Source: Scylla paramamosain
Lineage: Eukaryota > Arthropoda > Malacostraca > Decapoda > Portunidae
Length of the DNA stretch: 64,000 nt
Assembly (NCBI RefSeq): GCF_035594125.1
Contig: NC_087167.1
Coordinates: 2,038,501 to 2,102,500 of the forward strand
Direction of reading: 5' to 3'
This document shows positions 1-12,609 of this stretch, in pieces. Positions within the stretch are counted from its first letter, which is position 1; every line of letters begins with the position of its first letter. Both the position numbers and the translations under genes were made by a program. Under the pieces are notes generated by a model that was not told the origin of the DNA, did no database searches, and saw only the letters and a list, made by a program, of their open reading frames with translations.

Positions 1-1362
1 CACTTTCTCTTCAACGCCATCACTCTTCATTAATCCTAAATAATTCCCTTTATATCCCTCTCTGATCCTCATTACCGAGTCTGCCTTTTGTCTGCCTCCA
101 CTCTCCTGTCATCTCCTTCCTCCTCTCCACTCTCCCAGCTCTTCTCGTGTTCCATTGAATATCCTTTATAACCAACCCTCCATGAACCCCTCCCAGCCCT
201 CTCCTGACCACTTGTGTCACTCTTCACACTAATATAATATCTAGTGTTTTCTAGCCTCCTCTCCAACTCGGCGCAAAAAAGTGAGAGAAAAAACTGTTTT
301 AATAACTTAGGAAATACAAGTTACATAGAAAGAACATCTAGAAAAGTAAAGTAATGCATTATTTTATATTAAGCTCCTAATTGTATGACTTGGAAATATT
401 GCACTACTCATGCTTTTTATTATTTATGGAGGTAAAAGCAAATAATGAAGTGAAGAGAGAAAATGTTTATAGCAGCAGTCGTGTATTACTTGGCATGTAC
501 ATCTGAATATGCTTATGAGGACTAAAAGTGTTGAATAAATACATAGAGAAATTCAGAGAGAGAAAAAAAGAGCTACGTGATTAACAAAAAAGAAAAAAAA
601 AAGATAAATATAGTAATAATTACAGACCTTCGTACATAGACACATGGAAAGGCTTATAGAAAAAAAGAAAAAAAATTAGCTATATAGTTGATAAAAAACA
701 AAACAAAAAATATAGGTAATTAATTATAAAACCCTCGCACATAAACACATGAAGAAGCTCACTGAAAAAAAAAAAGACAGTTCACTAAAAATAAATAAAT
801 AGATAAATAAATAAATAAAACCAAATACACTTAAAGATAATTACATAAAAATAATAATAATATAAAGAGAAAAGCATCTAATTCATTCATAAAAAAAAAT
901 AAATAAACATAAAGATCATTAATAAAAAACAACAAAAAAAGAAAAACAAAATTACACGGCTCATTAATAAAAAGAAATAAACAACGGTAATTACGTACCT
1001 TCGCCACGATATTTTTTGTATAGTGTGTCATCGAGGTAGATTTAGAGCTCATTTATTTAGCGTAATGACCATCCAACACCAGGACACAGAGTTACGGCAG
1101 CCGGGGTGGGAGGGGATGGTGGGGTGGGGCAGAGAGCGGATGGCAGGGATGGAGAGTTTGGTAAGGGCGGGGCAGGATGAGGACCCTTAGATGCCCAACA
1201 CAGGAGCTGCCGCAGTCACACAAAGCTGCGCTGATCCCCAAGCGTCGTCACACTCCCTGGTGAGGTGATGTGTGTTTAGAATTTAAGGTGTGTTTATATC
1301 TTCAGACAATTAATATCACGCTGTATTATGATGTCTTGATGATTTGTTGCTAATTGTTATGA

Positions 1363-1423
1363 TTGTTGTTGTTGTTGTTGTTGTTATTATTATTATTATT
1401 ATTATTACTATTATTATTATTAT
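1363..1423. repeat. TTG/TTA trinucleotide array
   Basis: About seven GTT units run into a long ATT series with one interruption. Confidence 0.9.
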
Positions 1424-1565
1424 GGCCATCCCCCTTGTGGAAATGTCAGTCTGATATACAGACAGATAGATCATTACTTATTCATTTTAATATTGTTGTT
1501 CTTGGTGTGGTTGTTGTTGCTATTGCAGTGGGTGTTTACTGTCTCATAAGTAGCATCTTCATGAT

Positions 1566-1683
<118 letters not shown>

Positions 1684-2108
1684 GAATGCCTTTCTCATTA
1701 TTTTTTTTTTTATTTAGTTTGTCACCTCCGTTGACCATAACCTCGAATTCTTGCTACGTGTGAATTCCCATCCTTCCCGGATTGAGCGTTTTATTAATAC
1801 ACATACATATCTGCTGCATGCGCCTTTAACTCCCATTTTTTTACTTTTTGATGCGAGTAGATACTTATATTCTTGCTCCTTTTTAACAAGATGTCTACTG
1901 AACTCGAAAAAAAATAAATAAAATCTTGCCCCTTTTGCAACGGCTCCCAGGTGCGTGATATGAAGCCAAAATCCAATATTCTGCTTTTTACTAGAGTGTG
2001 ACGTAGTGTTTCTCTGCGGGTAGCGCCCCTCTGGCACGCCTAATAAACAGCCCGAGAGGAGTTCTTGAAAAGCGAATAAGACCACGAGAGGGTCAGTGTT
2101 GTGGAAGG

Positions 2109-2310
2109 AAACACACGCACACACACACACACACATACACAGGGAGGCAAGTGAGGTAGCAGACAGAGGAACATACGTACGTACATACATTACATATACA
2201 TACATACAGTACATTCATACATACAAGCATACATACCTGCATACATACATACATACATACATACAGAGAGACAGACAGGAAAATAAACAAATAAACAGAT
2301 AGATACAGAC
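2109..2310. repeat. CA plus CATA/GACA tetranucleotide arrays
   Basis: A short CA array (2111-2137) is followed by imperfect ACAT, GACA and AAAC/AGAT units. Confidence 0.85.
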
Positions 2311-2734
2311 AGACAAAACAAATCACTGAGTGACTGACCGACTACCTAACAAGCAGATATACAGAATGACTGAGTGGCTGACTAAATGACTAACTGACTA
2401 ACTGCCTACTTTGCCTAACTGAAGACAAACCCAAGCGGCAAAGTAATGCCCGTAATGACGCGCCCTGCAAAGGCTCATAAGTCAACTGCTGTCATCTTGG
2501 GTTACTAGATGACTAATTTGACAAAGAATGACTAGCCCTAATTTTAAGCATTAGGAGAATAATTTTAGAAGCATGAAAATGAAAGGAAGTTTTCTGTAGT
2601 GTGAAGCGTTGGTGTGAATAAGTTCTTTGCTAACACACAAGCATATTAACGGTCAGACGACGAACAGGCAGAATGAACGTAGACGAATGCGAGGCTGGGA
2701 GGTACGATTATTCTTCACGCTGCTAGTGGTCATT

Positions 2735-3000
2735 AAGAACATACGAACATAAATGAAACTAAGAAAAAAAAAAGAAAAAAAATATCCTATATATGGCAGT
2801 CAGTCCTTGCATTAACATCCCTAAAGCTTCCTGTCATCCCTATCCATAAAAATAGGTAACATTCTTTTAAAGCTGTCTGTTGACTCGGTGCTAACAAGGT
2901 GATTACAAAATCTATTCTAGTCATTTGCCTCTATTTATGCACCAATTTCTAACTTTATGAAGCTTGAATTTGTCTCTTAGAAATATGGCATCATTTTTTT
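2735..3000 (+). repeat. Decayed interspersed repeat (AAGAACATA family)
   Basis: It begins TTAAGAACATACGAACATAA and continues with sequence that resembles a repeat I associate with decapod genomes (TCTTTTAAAGCTGTCTGTTGACTC, then CTAACAAGGTGATTACAAAATC). The same opening, TTAAGAACATAAGAACATAA, occurs at 60198. The family name is unknown to me. Confidence 0.5.
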
Positions 3001-3501
3001 TTTTTTCTTTTCCCGGGGAGGTAATATCCAGTAAGATCCCTCAGGAGAAGCCCTAGGCACCTCTTGGCTGGCGTCAGCATCCCTGGGCCATGCATCAAGT
3101 GGCGCCACGCTCCGGAATAGCGGGCCCCGAGTCGCCGGCCATAACTCAGCAACACGCTGCAGTGTGCATCACCCTGACAGCGGCCAGCAGCATCGCCGTT
3201 AGTCTTGGCTCATCCCGCCCCGTAAATTTACCCTGCTTCCTTAACGCCCCCGGTGACGTTAATGACTTCCTGAGAGCGTAGTTAAGCCCCTTAATGACAC
3301 ACATACTCGACGCGATTGGCTGGCTCAGGGCGTCTCTAAACCCCTTCATGGAACTTAATTACGACACTAAAAGCACCCAGTGATCCAGACATACGGCGAC
3401 GCCCTGTCAGCGGCCTGGCGGGAGGTGTGCGCCATATTTACTGCCTTTACTTCCTTTTTTTTTTTTTGTTTTTCGACTGTCTCACTCCACCAGTGTTTCA
3501 A

Positions 3502-3577
<76 letters not shown>

Positions 3578-3602
3578 GTGTGTGTATGTGTGTGTGTGTG
3601 TG
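3502..3602. repeat. GT microsatellite
   Basis: About 100 bp of GT with single substitutions at about 3573 and 3586. Confidence 0.95.
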
Positions 3603-4023
3603 TTTAAACTGCTGCATTACATTACAAGACAACTAGAAAGAATATTTTACCAGCTCGTTGATTCTCCACGAAGCATTCTTAACAGTGAGGAGTATATTCT
3701 TTGACCAAGAACTTCAACAAAGGCAGCATCCCTGCAGCTGGGGAATGTATACCCGCTGTTCTAGTTTTCCTTGTAAATTTATTTTAACTTTTTAGGGGTT
3801 CACCATCCCTTCAACCCTTTTGGCAGCCCATTATGAGAACAAAATATTATAATTTCCTCATAAAAATATGTTTAGCAACTTTGTGAGGTAATTAGCTTCC
3901 AAATACCTGTGTATCATGTGCTGAAATGCAATTGCTGTGTTAATTACCTATGAAAATGCAAGTGCCATTTATGCAAAACTTTTGTCAGAATTGCATTGTA
4001 AGTGAAAATGCAAACTATATGTA

Positions 4024-4171
<148 letters not shown>

Positions 4172-4746
4172 AAAAGTTATAAGGTAGTGAAGAAAATATC
4201 GCTAATATGTCCATCCCTGAAGTCTCCCTGCAATTTCCTCACGTGTCTGATGGAGACACATAAGCCTTTGGTGTTGAGCATATATGGCTCCTTATATATT
4301 TTCAAGGGATCCATCATTATCTTCTCACTTGGTGAATGAACACCACCTTCACCACACAGGAGCAAGGAAGGTTGTGGTGACCTGGCAAGGAAGAGGGATC
4401 GCCTGCTCGGCGGTGATGGTGATGTAAAACTCGAGCCGCGATCCGCCTTTCCCGCCGTGTTTACATAATTCAGAGGCGACACTCACTACTAGGGTGTTGC
4501 CTTGTCTCGTGACACCTGACAGGTAGCAACAGGAGCTACCACAGGAAAGTAATACAGACAAATTGCACTTCCTAACGTGTGGCCTGAAGCGTGAAGATAA
4601 GGCAAGTCGCATGAGTTATTGAGAATACCGTGACCGCGTGGTGCATCGATTAAGGGCCTTTTGTTATAATCAGTTTTTGTCGGTACGCGTGGGTGATTAG
4701 CGACTCTTTACTAATGGTTTACTTTGGCTTGGTGCTCGTTGTGGCC

Positions 4747-4749
<3 letters not shown>

Positions 4750-4810
<61 letters not shown>
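4750..4810. repeat. GA microsatellite
   Basis: About 60 bp of uninterrupted GA. Confidence 0.95.
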
Positions 4811-4814
<4 letters not shown>

Positions 4815-5219
4815 GGCACGTATCTTTATTTTCATTATACGTGAGATAAAGAAGTCTTGATTATTGCAAGGGTTATTTCAGGTAGGGACCGAACATGTTG
4901 TAAGGCTCCATTTGGTGACTTCAGAAGGATACTAATGGCTGCATGACGGGGAGGGCGGTGAAGAAAAACATAAGAAAAAAAAAGAAGGTTGAAAGCGAAT
5001 GAAGGGGAGATATGGTAAAAAATTATGCCATAAAAGCAAATTAATTTAAGATGCGAACAACTAACTCGACAAAACCATAGACATGTATTTGAAAAATGTT
5101 TATTTTTTTTTTAGGAAAGGAAAGAAAATATTGAGCTAAAACGATAATCAGACCATAAAAAAATGTTAGAATTACTTATACAGTCACTGATATATGATTT
5201 TTTTCTCTTTTTTTTTTTT

Positions 5220-5223
<4 letters not shown>

Positions 5224-5251
<28 letters not shown>

Positions 5252-5252
5252 A
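5224..5252. repeat. GT microsatellite
   Basis: A GT array after a T run. Confidence 0.9.
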
Positions 5253-5592
5253 CAGGTATATTTTTAAGTCTCTATTGGAAGAGTGATGAGGGACAAGTGA
5301 AGAGAAGAGAAGTGATGGAGAGCAGGTGAAGGTGAGAAAAGTGATGGAGGGCAGGAGGAGGGGAGAGAAGTGGCGGAGGGTTGATGGAGGGGAGGGAACT
5401 GATGGAGGGTTGATGGAGAGGAGGAAGAGTGGAGGGGTCTGGGAGTGGCAAGGACCATGACCAAGGGAAAAGGGAAAGATTTTTGTTACACTACCTATAA
5501 ACGTGACGGACACATGACACGTTATTTTTGCACAGGAACCTTCAGAAAGACCAACATGTATGAACGATATCCGCACTTTTCTTCCGTGTATG

Positions 5593-5597
<5 letters not shown>

Positions 5598-5669
<72 letters not shown>
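5598..5669. repeat. GA microsatellite
   Basis: About 72 bp of GA. Confidence 0.95.
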
Positions 5670-5674
<5 letters not shown>

Positions 5675-6780
5675 CTAGTAAAATATACATCCAACATTGA
5701 GTACTAAAGTTTCAAAAAATTATGTTGTTCTCGTCCTGACTATAAAATACAGTGAAAGAGGCAAGAATATGTAAAGCCTTACCTCCTTGGCTGCGGGAGA
5801 GACAAGAGGATCACATCAATGAATCCTCAGATGATCAAAACGTAAGCTAAATCTTAGGAAAAATACTGGTTTGATGATATTGACTAGTACTCGTATAGAT
5901 CAGGAAATCATCAAGTGCTGTCAGTCATTTGCCCTTGTGAGCCTCTTTGCATTCGTATAGTCATGGAAGGAAAACTTCAGAGCTTTCATAGTATATGGTG
6001 TTTGGTGTAATAGTAAGGCAGTGTCATATCCCGAAATTTCGCTGTTTAATTAAGGCTATAGTTTCTACTGAGGTTAATTTCACTACTTTGAAAAATGAGA
6101 TTCCGTTCCTACCGTCTACTGAAGCAAATATTAAAGTGACACTACATCATTTGTTATTTCTTATAAGATCTGTACATCTGATAAAATAGATTAGCGCCTC
6201 ACGAAACAAAACCAAATGTAGATTTTGTTTCCGATACAAGAGTAATAATAATTGCCTTCCTGTCAACATTGCCTCTACTGGTATTGGAATGTTCGTGGAC
6301 ATATACAGCTACTTTCACTGGGTGTGTCTATACTAACACTCTCCTGTTGTAAAAAATATTGGTTACCACTGGAGGCGCCACGTGATACAACTTGCTAATC
6401 AAATCTCCAAATGAACACGTCGCGGCCACCCCAGCGCGCACAGCATCAATATTGACAAACACTATTGCATTATAGATCCTTTGTGGGAGAAAAAAAATAT
6501 TGAGGACTCAGAAATTCGCTAAATCGAGCTCGACTCAGATGTGTTGCGTGCTGCATGGAGAGTTGCAGCCCTCCTAGGAAATCTTCGTAAATATCAACCA
6601 TGTATTAAAGGAATATTCAGAAATGTGCACCTTTCCTCGTAAGTATTAGGTGTAGGCGAGGGAAGATGGCGAGGACAGGCGTGTGGCAACACTGTTTCAT
6701 TAACCCGGGGGTAAACACTGGCCAGGGTCTGAGCCTTTCTTATGGCACCTTCTTAAATATCTAGACAGATACACCATCGA

Positions 6781-6784
<4 letters not shown>

Positions 6785-6832
<48 letters not shown>
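6785..6832. repeat. CT microsatellite
   Basis: About 48 bp of CT. Confidence 0.95.
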
Positions 6833-6833
<1 letters not shown>

Positions 6834-7032
6834 AGACCAAAAAAATGTTATTGGTTCTATAACGCTGGATGGTAAAGATGCTGTGTTAGGGAGGGAGTGA
6901 GAGTGTATCGGACGGGGGTGAGTGGGAGGGCGGGTCTATGGTAGCCCGGCACCCAGGGGGATTCACTGGTCTCTCATCCTATTGACCTCATCGCCTCGCA
7001 GTTTTCTGATACATGTAAGAGAGACGTGTCAG

Positions 7033-7036
<4 letters not shown>

Positions 7037-7094
<58 letters not shown>
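7037..7094. repeat. CT microsatellite
   Basis: About 58 bp of CT. Confidence 0.95.
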
Positions 7095-7098
<4 letters not shown>

Positions 7099-8287
7099 TA
7101 GCAACTTTTTTTTTCTGTGTTGCCGACCTGTGTGTTGTTTTAACTTCTCAGTTCATTATAATGACTCCACGCGATCTTACTCTTGTGTTCCCATATGAAT
7201 CAGTCATTATAATGTGTTTGTGCCTCGGTACCCCTCTCACGTTCCTCCCACATTAACTTGTTCTTTTCATACTTGTTTTGCTGAACGCTGATCATTATTT
7301 ATGGTGGAAGCTTTTGTGTCTTTTTTTTAGGAAACATAAAGATCGTCACTCTCAAGGGAAATATGAGTTATTACACTAGTCTTGTCTTTGCATCGTGACC
7401 TTGGCAACACCAGCTCCCACACATCTCAAGTCTTTTCATTGTGTTCAGAATATTATATACACATCGGAATGAGATCGCTGTCATCGTTATGCACGTCATT
7501 ATGTATGTAACGTTTAACTCATGATTTATGGTGTTTACATTAATCTTAACCAACCATTTCGAAAACAGCACGTTAAGGTCGCCTCAAGACGTTAATTAAG
7601 TATGTATGTAGACGAATGATGGGGAAACCATGGCTAATGTCTTTTAAAGCATAGCGAATGTGAATGCAAACTAATACCGTAGGTTGGGATGAATAATTGG
7701 GTCAGTAAACAAATAAATGTTCATTCGGGGCGCGACACACGAAATAACAGTTTAAATGATAACTCCTCCGTTAATCGATACTTAGAAATGTCAAGATACT
7801 CAAGGTGTTAGCCAGCTCGAGTCCTGCAGCTGCTCGGGCTTCGACCAAACTTGATGCCAAATTCCTCCACTGTATTCGTTTTTAATATTACTCACATAGG
7901 CGTCGGTGATTTTTTTTTATTCTTTGCTATCCAGACGTGCTCAAGTGTGCGAAGAATTTATTTTGTGCACAGACAATATAAGAATTTTTTTTTTTCTAAA
8001 TCTACAGAGTTGATTATACGAATCCCGATGGGCGCTATCGTACTGACAGTAAAGAATCATTGTTAAGGTATCATTATGGAACATCATTCAAAACCACAAT
8101 AACTTCCAGCTGACCAAGCAAAAGAAGGAAGAAATAAGACATCAAAGAATATGAAGCCTAATTTCGACGTTGCTGACTCCTAATTACTTGTGTCATCCAT
8201 ACAAACCCTTCCACGTCAGAAAACGGGCAGCTCAATTGAGCTTGCGCCATGGACAGAATGAACTACGAACACGAGTTGTCTGCTTGT

Positions 8288-8322
8288 TCATGTGTGTGTA
8301 TGTGTGTGTGTGTGTGTGTGTG
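8288..8322. repeat. GT microsatellite
   Basis: A short GT array with one TATG interruption. Confidence 0.9.
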
Positions 8323-9361
8323 ATGATAAATAAAGGAGTGAATGACTAATTAAGGTCACAAGGCCCTGCCATGAGTCGTAGTGGACATTCCACCGTGACG
8401 GGAGGTGGCGTGACAAGACCCTCGTATGCAGTGTATAAATCATAAAGGGACAACTTATGAGCCTCTTGTCACGAATATTGCTTCACTCGGTACTTGTGAC
8501 ACGGGCTCGTGATCCTCCCTCAGTTCGATAACACACACAGGTAAAGGAGGACTCCAACATTACCCCTCAAGTACTCTCAGTGTGCCTCAAGGGGGTGTAA
8601 TTGCCATTGTTCGTCATGGGGAATGAGTGGTTTACGTGTGTCTTCACGCCAGGACTGATACACCACTGGTGTGTCTCTGCCTGTCCCACCAGTCTGCTCA
8701 AATATTAAGAGGCAAAGGTGAACAAACATAATTAAGCTTATTTACTCAGAACTCCCGTACGATTTAAAAAAAAAAAAAAAAAAAAAGTATTAATGAAGAC
8801 AAAACTTTTTTTCTGGTTCGTTGCATAAGTTTAACAAGGTTTTCATTAAATTGATAATAATCCGATGCCAAGTTTTTTTCAAATGATTTTGTGAATTTCG
8901 TTCTAATGAAGGCTTTATTGCACTGCCTCTTTCACCCGCCAGAGAAAGACGTACCAATAACTCCGATTTCTTTCGATAGGACAAGGAATTTTCCTGACGT
9001 GGCGTAACCTTCATCACCTCGTAATTAGCAGGGTGGCCACCTCACCCTCGCCCTCAGCCGAGCAAACACAGCCACAATGGCCGCCGCCTAAAGTAAACAC
9101 ACCTTGCAACCTTCCGAAAAAGGAGAAGAGTTAGGAATTTACTGTTATTTCTTAGCAAGTGTTTCCGATGAAATTGCTACGTCACGACCTAAGTTGTTGT
9201 TTCAGGCAGAAAAAGTAGCACTAGATGAAATGAAGTGCAGAGTGGCGCCGGGATCAAAAAGTCTTAGAACTTTTTCCTCATCTCATTCCCCGAAATACAT
9301 AGTGCTACGGATGTCCCCTGATGTAAAGGCACTGAAAACTGATCACCATTCTGTCTTGCAG

Positions 9362-9494
9362 TATAACATCAAGAAGAAAGAAGAGGTGATGCCAGAAGAA
9401 CCCCAAATGCCAGATAACCCGCTCATGAGGAAGAAGAAGACACCCGAGGAACTTGCTGCAGAAGCCGAGGCCGAAGATCAGGATGACTTTACGA
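9362..9494 (+). CDS. cpx: Complexin, internal exon (end of central helix and start of C-terminal domain)
   Basis: Complexin is a small cytosolic protein that binds assembled SNARE complexes at synapses; it clamps spontaneous vesicle fusion and supports evoked fusion. This 133-nt exon follows an acceptor (CTGTCTTGCAG ends at 9361) and ends at donor GTGAGT (9495). It reads YNIKKKEEVMPEEP, then DNPLMRKKKTPEELAAEAE, then an acidic EDQDDFT. YNIKKKEE is the end of the SNARE-binding central helix, and the PLMRKKKTPEELA block is a complexin hallmark. The exon begins in phase 0 and ends one base into a codon, which the next exon completes as lysine. The frame stays open upstream of 9362, but that part is intronic in character and unlike complexin. 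The N-terminal and accessory-helix exons are not visible. Confidence 0.93.
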
Positions 9495-9576
9495 GTGAGT
9501 AGCAGATGGCGGTGGGCGGAGAGAGAACGGGGGGTAGGGTGGGGACAGAAAACATGAACACAGATGTACGGGTCAT

Positions 9577-9577
<1 letters not shown>

Positions 9578-9626
<49 letters not shown>

Positions 9627-9656
9627 ACACAACACGACAATGCACTCCGCTATACT

Positions 9657-9737
<81 letters not shown>

Positions 9738-9776
9738 TACACACACACACACCACTACAATGCACTCCGCTATACT

Positions 9777-9832
<56 letters not shown>
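9578..9832. repeat. Compound CA array with duplicated unique core
   Basis: Three CA arrays are separated by two copies of CAATGCACTCCGCTATACTA (9638 and 9758, offset 120), so an array-plus-core unit was duplicated. It starts 83 nt after a complexin donor. Confidence 0.95.
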
Positions 9833-9834
<2 letters not shown>

Positions 9835-10458
9835 TAGGAGGAGATAACTGTTAAGATCATTTACTCCCATGCAATAAGTATCTACGTAACCTTAGTTAGG
9901 AATAAGGCCACAGAAGTTTTTAGCTATATCAGTATAGTATAGGAATTGATGTAGGAGTGTAGAAGTAGAAGCAGTGGGCATGAACAGAGGTAATGGACTC
10001 AGTGAATAAAGAGTTAGCAGCGCTGGTGACCGAGGTGAAGTACTTACTGCTTTGCCTTCTTAACCTCTACTGCATTGTTGCTTTTGCCACTTCCAGATAC
10101 ACCCTCACGATGATCACTAAAGCCACCACCTTCAGTAGACATTTCAAGCTCCCATCACGAATATTACTATCAGTGTTGTTTACTCAGTGTTTAAATAGCC
10201 TACCCTTGCTCTCTCTACCGTCCCTTCCACAGCTTTCAACACGATGTGGTATGTAACCTCCAACATCCCTTCCCTCTATGCCATTTTGAACCAACTAATA
10301 TAACGCCCTGCACAGCTAGTTCTCTCCACCTCACCAGCCTTCACTCTGTCGTCATCCTCATAACACTGCACCGCCATCGCCGCTGTCAATGTACTCTGGC
10401 CTTTACTGACCTCTGCCACTTTTCCAGTCGTTATCATCACTTCTGCTTGCTGTGGTTG

Positions 10459-10531
<73 letters not shown>
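10459..10531. repeat. CT microsatellite
   Basis: About 73 bp of CT in a complexin intron. Confidence 0.95.
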
Positions 10532-10532
<1 letters not shown>

Positions 10533-11520
10533 ATACTACTCCAACCTTTACTATCACCAAATAAATTGTCACCACCACCACATGACTTTCCAGCTCACCA
10601 TTACTAACACCACCATCACCATCATCACTACCATCACCCACCACCATCCCAGCCAGGGCGAACAGGAGCCACCAGGACCCACTATTCCCTGGGAAGCCGC
10701 CCCTTCAGTCAACACCACCGCGGGTCCCATTGGAGTTACTGTTATCAGGCAGTAATATTCCCGGCACCAGTCTCTTCCCCCGCTATCTGGCCGCACCCCT
10801 GTCTGAGTCCCCATCTGCCTCCTCCCACTGCTCCTGGGATGATGTCCACGCGTGTGCATACTACTTGGACCAACGCTTGACCCCCAGACTATTCGAAATT
10901 CCTCATTTATCTCTGTTAACCTGGTGCCAATGGTTTGTTTCCTTCATGATTGGGACAAAAGTAAAGTGCTTTCCTGTATCTTAATCATAGGTGATCCTCG
11001 AAGTGTTGGTGTTTCCTATAGTTACGAAACATGAATGATTAACCTATCGTTATTCAGTATCATTCATGAATAAACAGTACTGTGCCCTAATCTCCCGCCC
11101 TCCCCTCCCGCTTCCTTTGTCCACGATATGGTTCTTCCTCCGTTCCGGGTCGCCATTACCCTCCCCTCACCACACACGCTGCCACAGTCATCGATACCAA
11201 GAGCACGTTCCTGACGAGACTCAGTGCCCTATGAAGTCATGTGATCCTCAAGGCCTCGCTCCCAGACCTGAGTCGACTTACCGCTCTTCCTCTATAGTGA
11301 CTCCACCTCCTTTGTCTTGCTATGAATCCTCCCCCTGGAGAGGTATCCCCCGAGCCTCTCAGGAGTGCGAGAGGCAGGGCGGTGGGAAGGACGAGAGGTG
11401 GATCAGTTGGGAAGGGAGGCGGTTCGTTCGTCTCCCTTGTGCCCCTCACTAGTGTGGGGAAGTGTGGCCGCCTTACCCCGGCAGGACGTAGGGCGAGACT
11501 TACCTTTGAAGCTCATCATA

Positions 11521-11522
<2 letters not shown>

Positions 11523-11589
<67 letters not shown>
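11523..11589. repeat. CT microsatellite, left of SINE
   Basis: About 67 bp of CT abutting the SINE. Confidence 0.95.
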
Positions 11590-11592
<3 letters not shown>

Positions 11593-11755
11593 GCCTGGTG
11601 GCTCCGTGGCACAGTGCTCGGCTCGCGGCCTTAAGGTTGCGAGGTCGATTCTGGTTCACGGCAGTGGAGATTTTCGGTGGGAGAGAAGATGTTTTCTTGT
11701 AATCCTAGGTTAGGCCTCCTTGCTGCGGCGTCATAACCCAAACTATCTCCAGTAT
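11590..11755 (+). mobile_element. tRNA-derived SINE between two CT arrays
   Basis: The block starts GGGCCTGGTGGCTCCGTGGC, a good RNA polymerase III A box. GCGAGGTCGATTCTGG, a B box, follows about 40 nt later, which is tRNA-like spacing. A tRNA-unrelated body runs to about 11755, directly against a second CT array. No complete tRNA cloverleaf is evident, so a SINE is more likely than a tRNA gene. It lies in a complexin intron. Confidence 0.65.

Positions 11756-11798
<43 letters not shown>
11756..11798. repeat. CT microsatellite, right of SINE
   Basis: About 43 bp of CT in the same orientation as the left array. Confidence 0.95.
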
Positions 11799-11801
<3 letters not shown>

Positions 11802-12389
11802 CCATTGGTGTAACCCTTTCAGCGTCAGTCCCATGAACACTTTGTAGGCAAGCATTACATGTGTGTACATTGGTGGAGGGACAAACAAGGAGTCGGTGTC
11901 GCTACTCACCTGGATGCCGGGGGTTGGATTGCTGCATTAGAAGATAATAATAATACTGCATCGTGCGCTTTATTTTTATTTAGTTGAATTAACTCTAATC
12001 TTATTCAACCTGTTAATCTGTCTACATCTATATCTGTTTATCTGCTTGTCTTTAACTATATATAATCTTTTCCACAGATCAATCTATACATCTAAATATC
12101 TACCTGTACCTGTCTCTAATATCTGTTCTCTTGCATGTTGTTATAATGCATGGCTGTTATTATATTATAGTATGATTTAATATATTCTAAATTGTATCCT
12201 AATTAAGTGAACATACATAAAGTGTACAAGGCAGACTACATGAAGGAGAATTACATAATCATAACACAACATTTTATTTCATTTTTTAGATGTAAGTTTT
12301 GTTGGTAATCTCAGCTTTGGGGTTGGTAAAGGAGTCGCAGTGATTGAGTTGTGTTCATAATATAATTTTCTTTTCTTCCTTTATTACAG

Positions 12390-12443
12390 AGTTGAAAAAC
12401 ACCATAGAAACACAAATAAATGAAGTGAAACAGCAAATAGAAG
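12390..12443 (+). CDS. cpx: Complexin, internal exon (C-terminal helix)
   Basis: A 54-nt exon between acceptor TTATTACAG and donor GTGAGT (12444). Joined to the exon ending at 9494, it completes a lysine codon and reads KLKNTIETQINEVKQQIE, leaving one G for the next codon. LKNTIETQ.NE.K.QIE is the conserved C-terminal complexin segment that precedes the membrane-binding tail. Phase 1 at its 3' end matches the three candidate downstream exons (12586, 17252, 19841), so the C-terminus is set by which of them is joined here. Confidence 0.93.
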
Positions 12444-12585
12444 GTGAGTTAGATCCTGTATCTGGATAAAAGCTTGGTGCATATATATCAATGGTGTATA
12501 AAAAAAGTTCCATATATTATATACATAGTACTCTCGATAGCAGAAAATATAGCTGGAACTCACTTTTTTTTCCATTATTTACTAG

Positions 12586-12609
12586 AAAAAGTGTCCACAG
12601 CCACGGATG
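12586..12609 (+). CDS. cpx: Complexin, candidate alternative 24-nt exon A
   Basis: A 24-nt microexon after a 142-nt intron, with acceptor TTTACTAG and donor GTGAGT (12610). Joined in phase to the preceding exon it gives EKVSTATD plus the G of the following glycine codon. Length and phase equal those of the exon at 17252, so either may be included, or both or neither, without shifting the frame of the CaaX exon. If its donor is not used, the frame continues GESLKE and stops at 12627-12629, giving a form without the CaaX box. The pyrimidine tract upstream is short (CACTTTTTTTTCCATTATTT). Usage cannot be decided from sequence. Confidence 0.72.

Larger units (their letters stand above)
9495..12389 (+). 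other. Complexin intron with CA arrays and a SINE
   Basis: A 2.9-kb intron bounded by GTGAGT (9495) and an acceptor after TTCTTCCTTTATTACAG (12389). It contains a compound CA array with a duplicated unique core, two CT arrays flanking a tRNA-like SINE, and a longer CT array at 10459. A 169-codon open frame at 10246-10755 runs through the CT array and histidine/threonine-rich simple sequence, so it is not accepted as a gene. Confidence 0.85.

Noticed and set aside
9104..9361. Upstream extension of the complexin open frame, starting at an ATG
   Set aside because: A good acceptor at 9361 and complexin similarity starting exactly at 9362 show that the upstream part is intron that happens to be open.
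9578..9832. CRISPR-like array (repeats with spacers)
   Set aside because: The units are CA dinucleotides with a single duplicated core; the genome is eukaryotic and there are no cas genes.
10246..10755. 169-codon frame with histidine-rich, metal-binding-like segment
   Set aside because: It crosses a CT array and CAT/CAC simple repeats inside a complexin intron.
11590..11660. Functional tRNA gene
   Set aside because: A and B boxes are present, but no acceptor stem pairing or regular cloverleaf is evident and the sequence continues as a SINE body.
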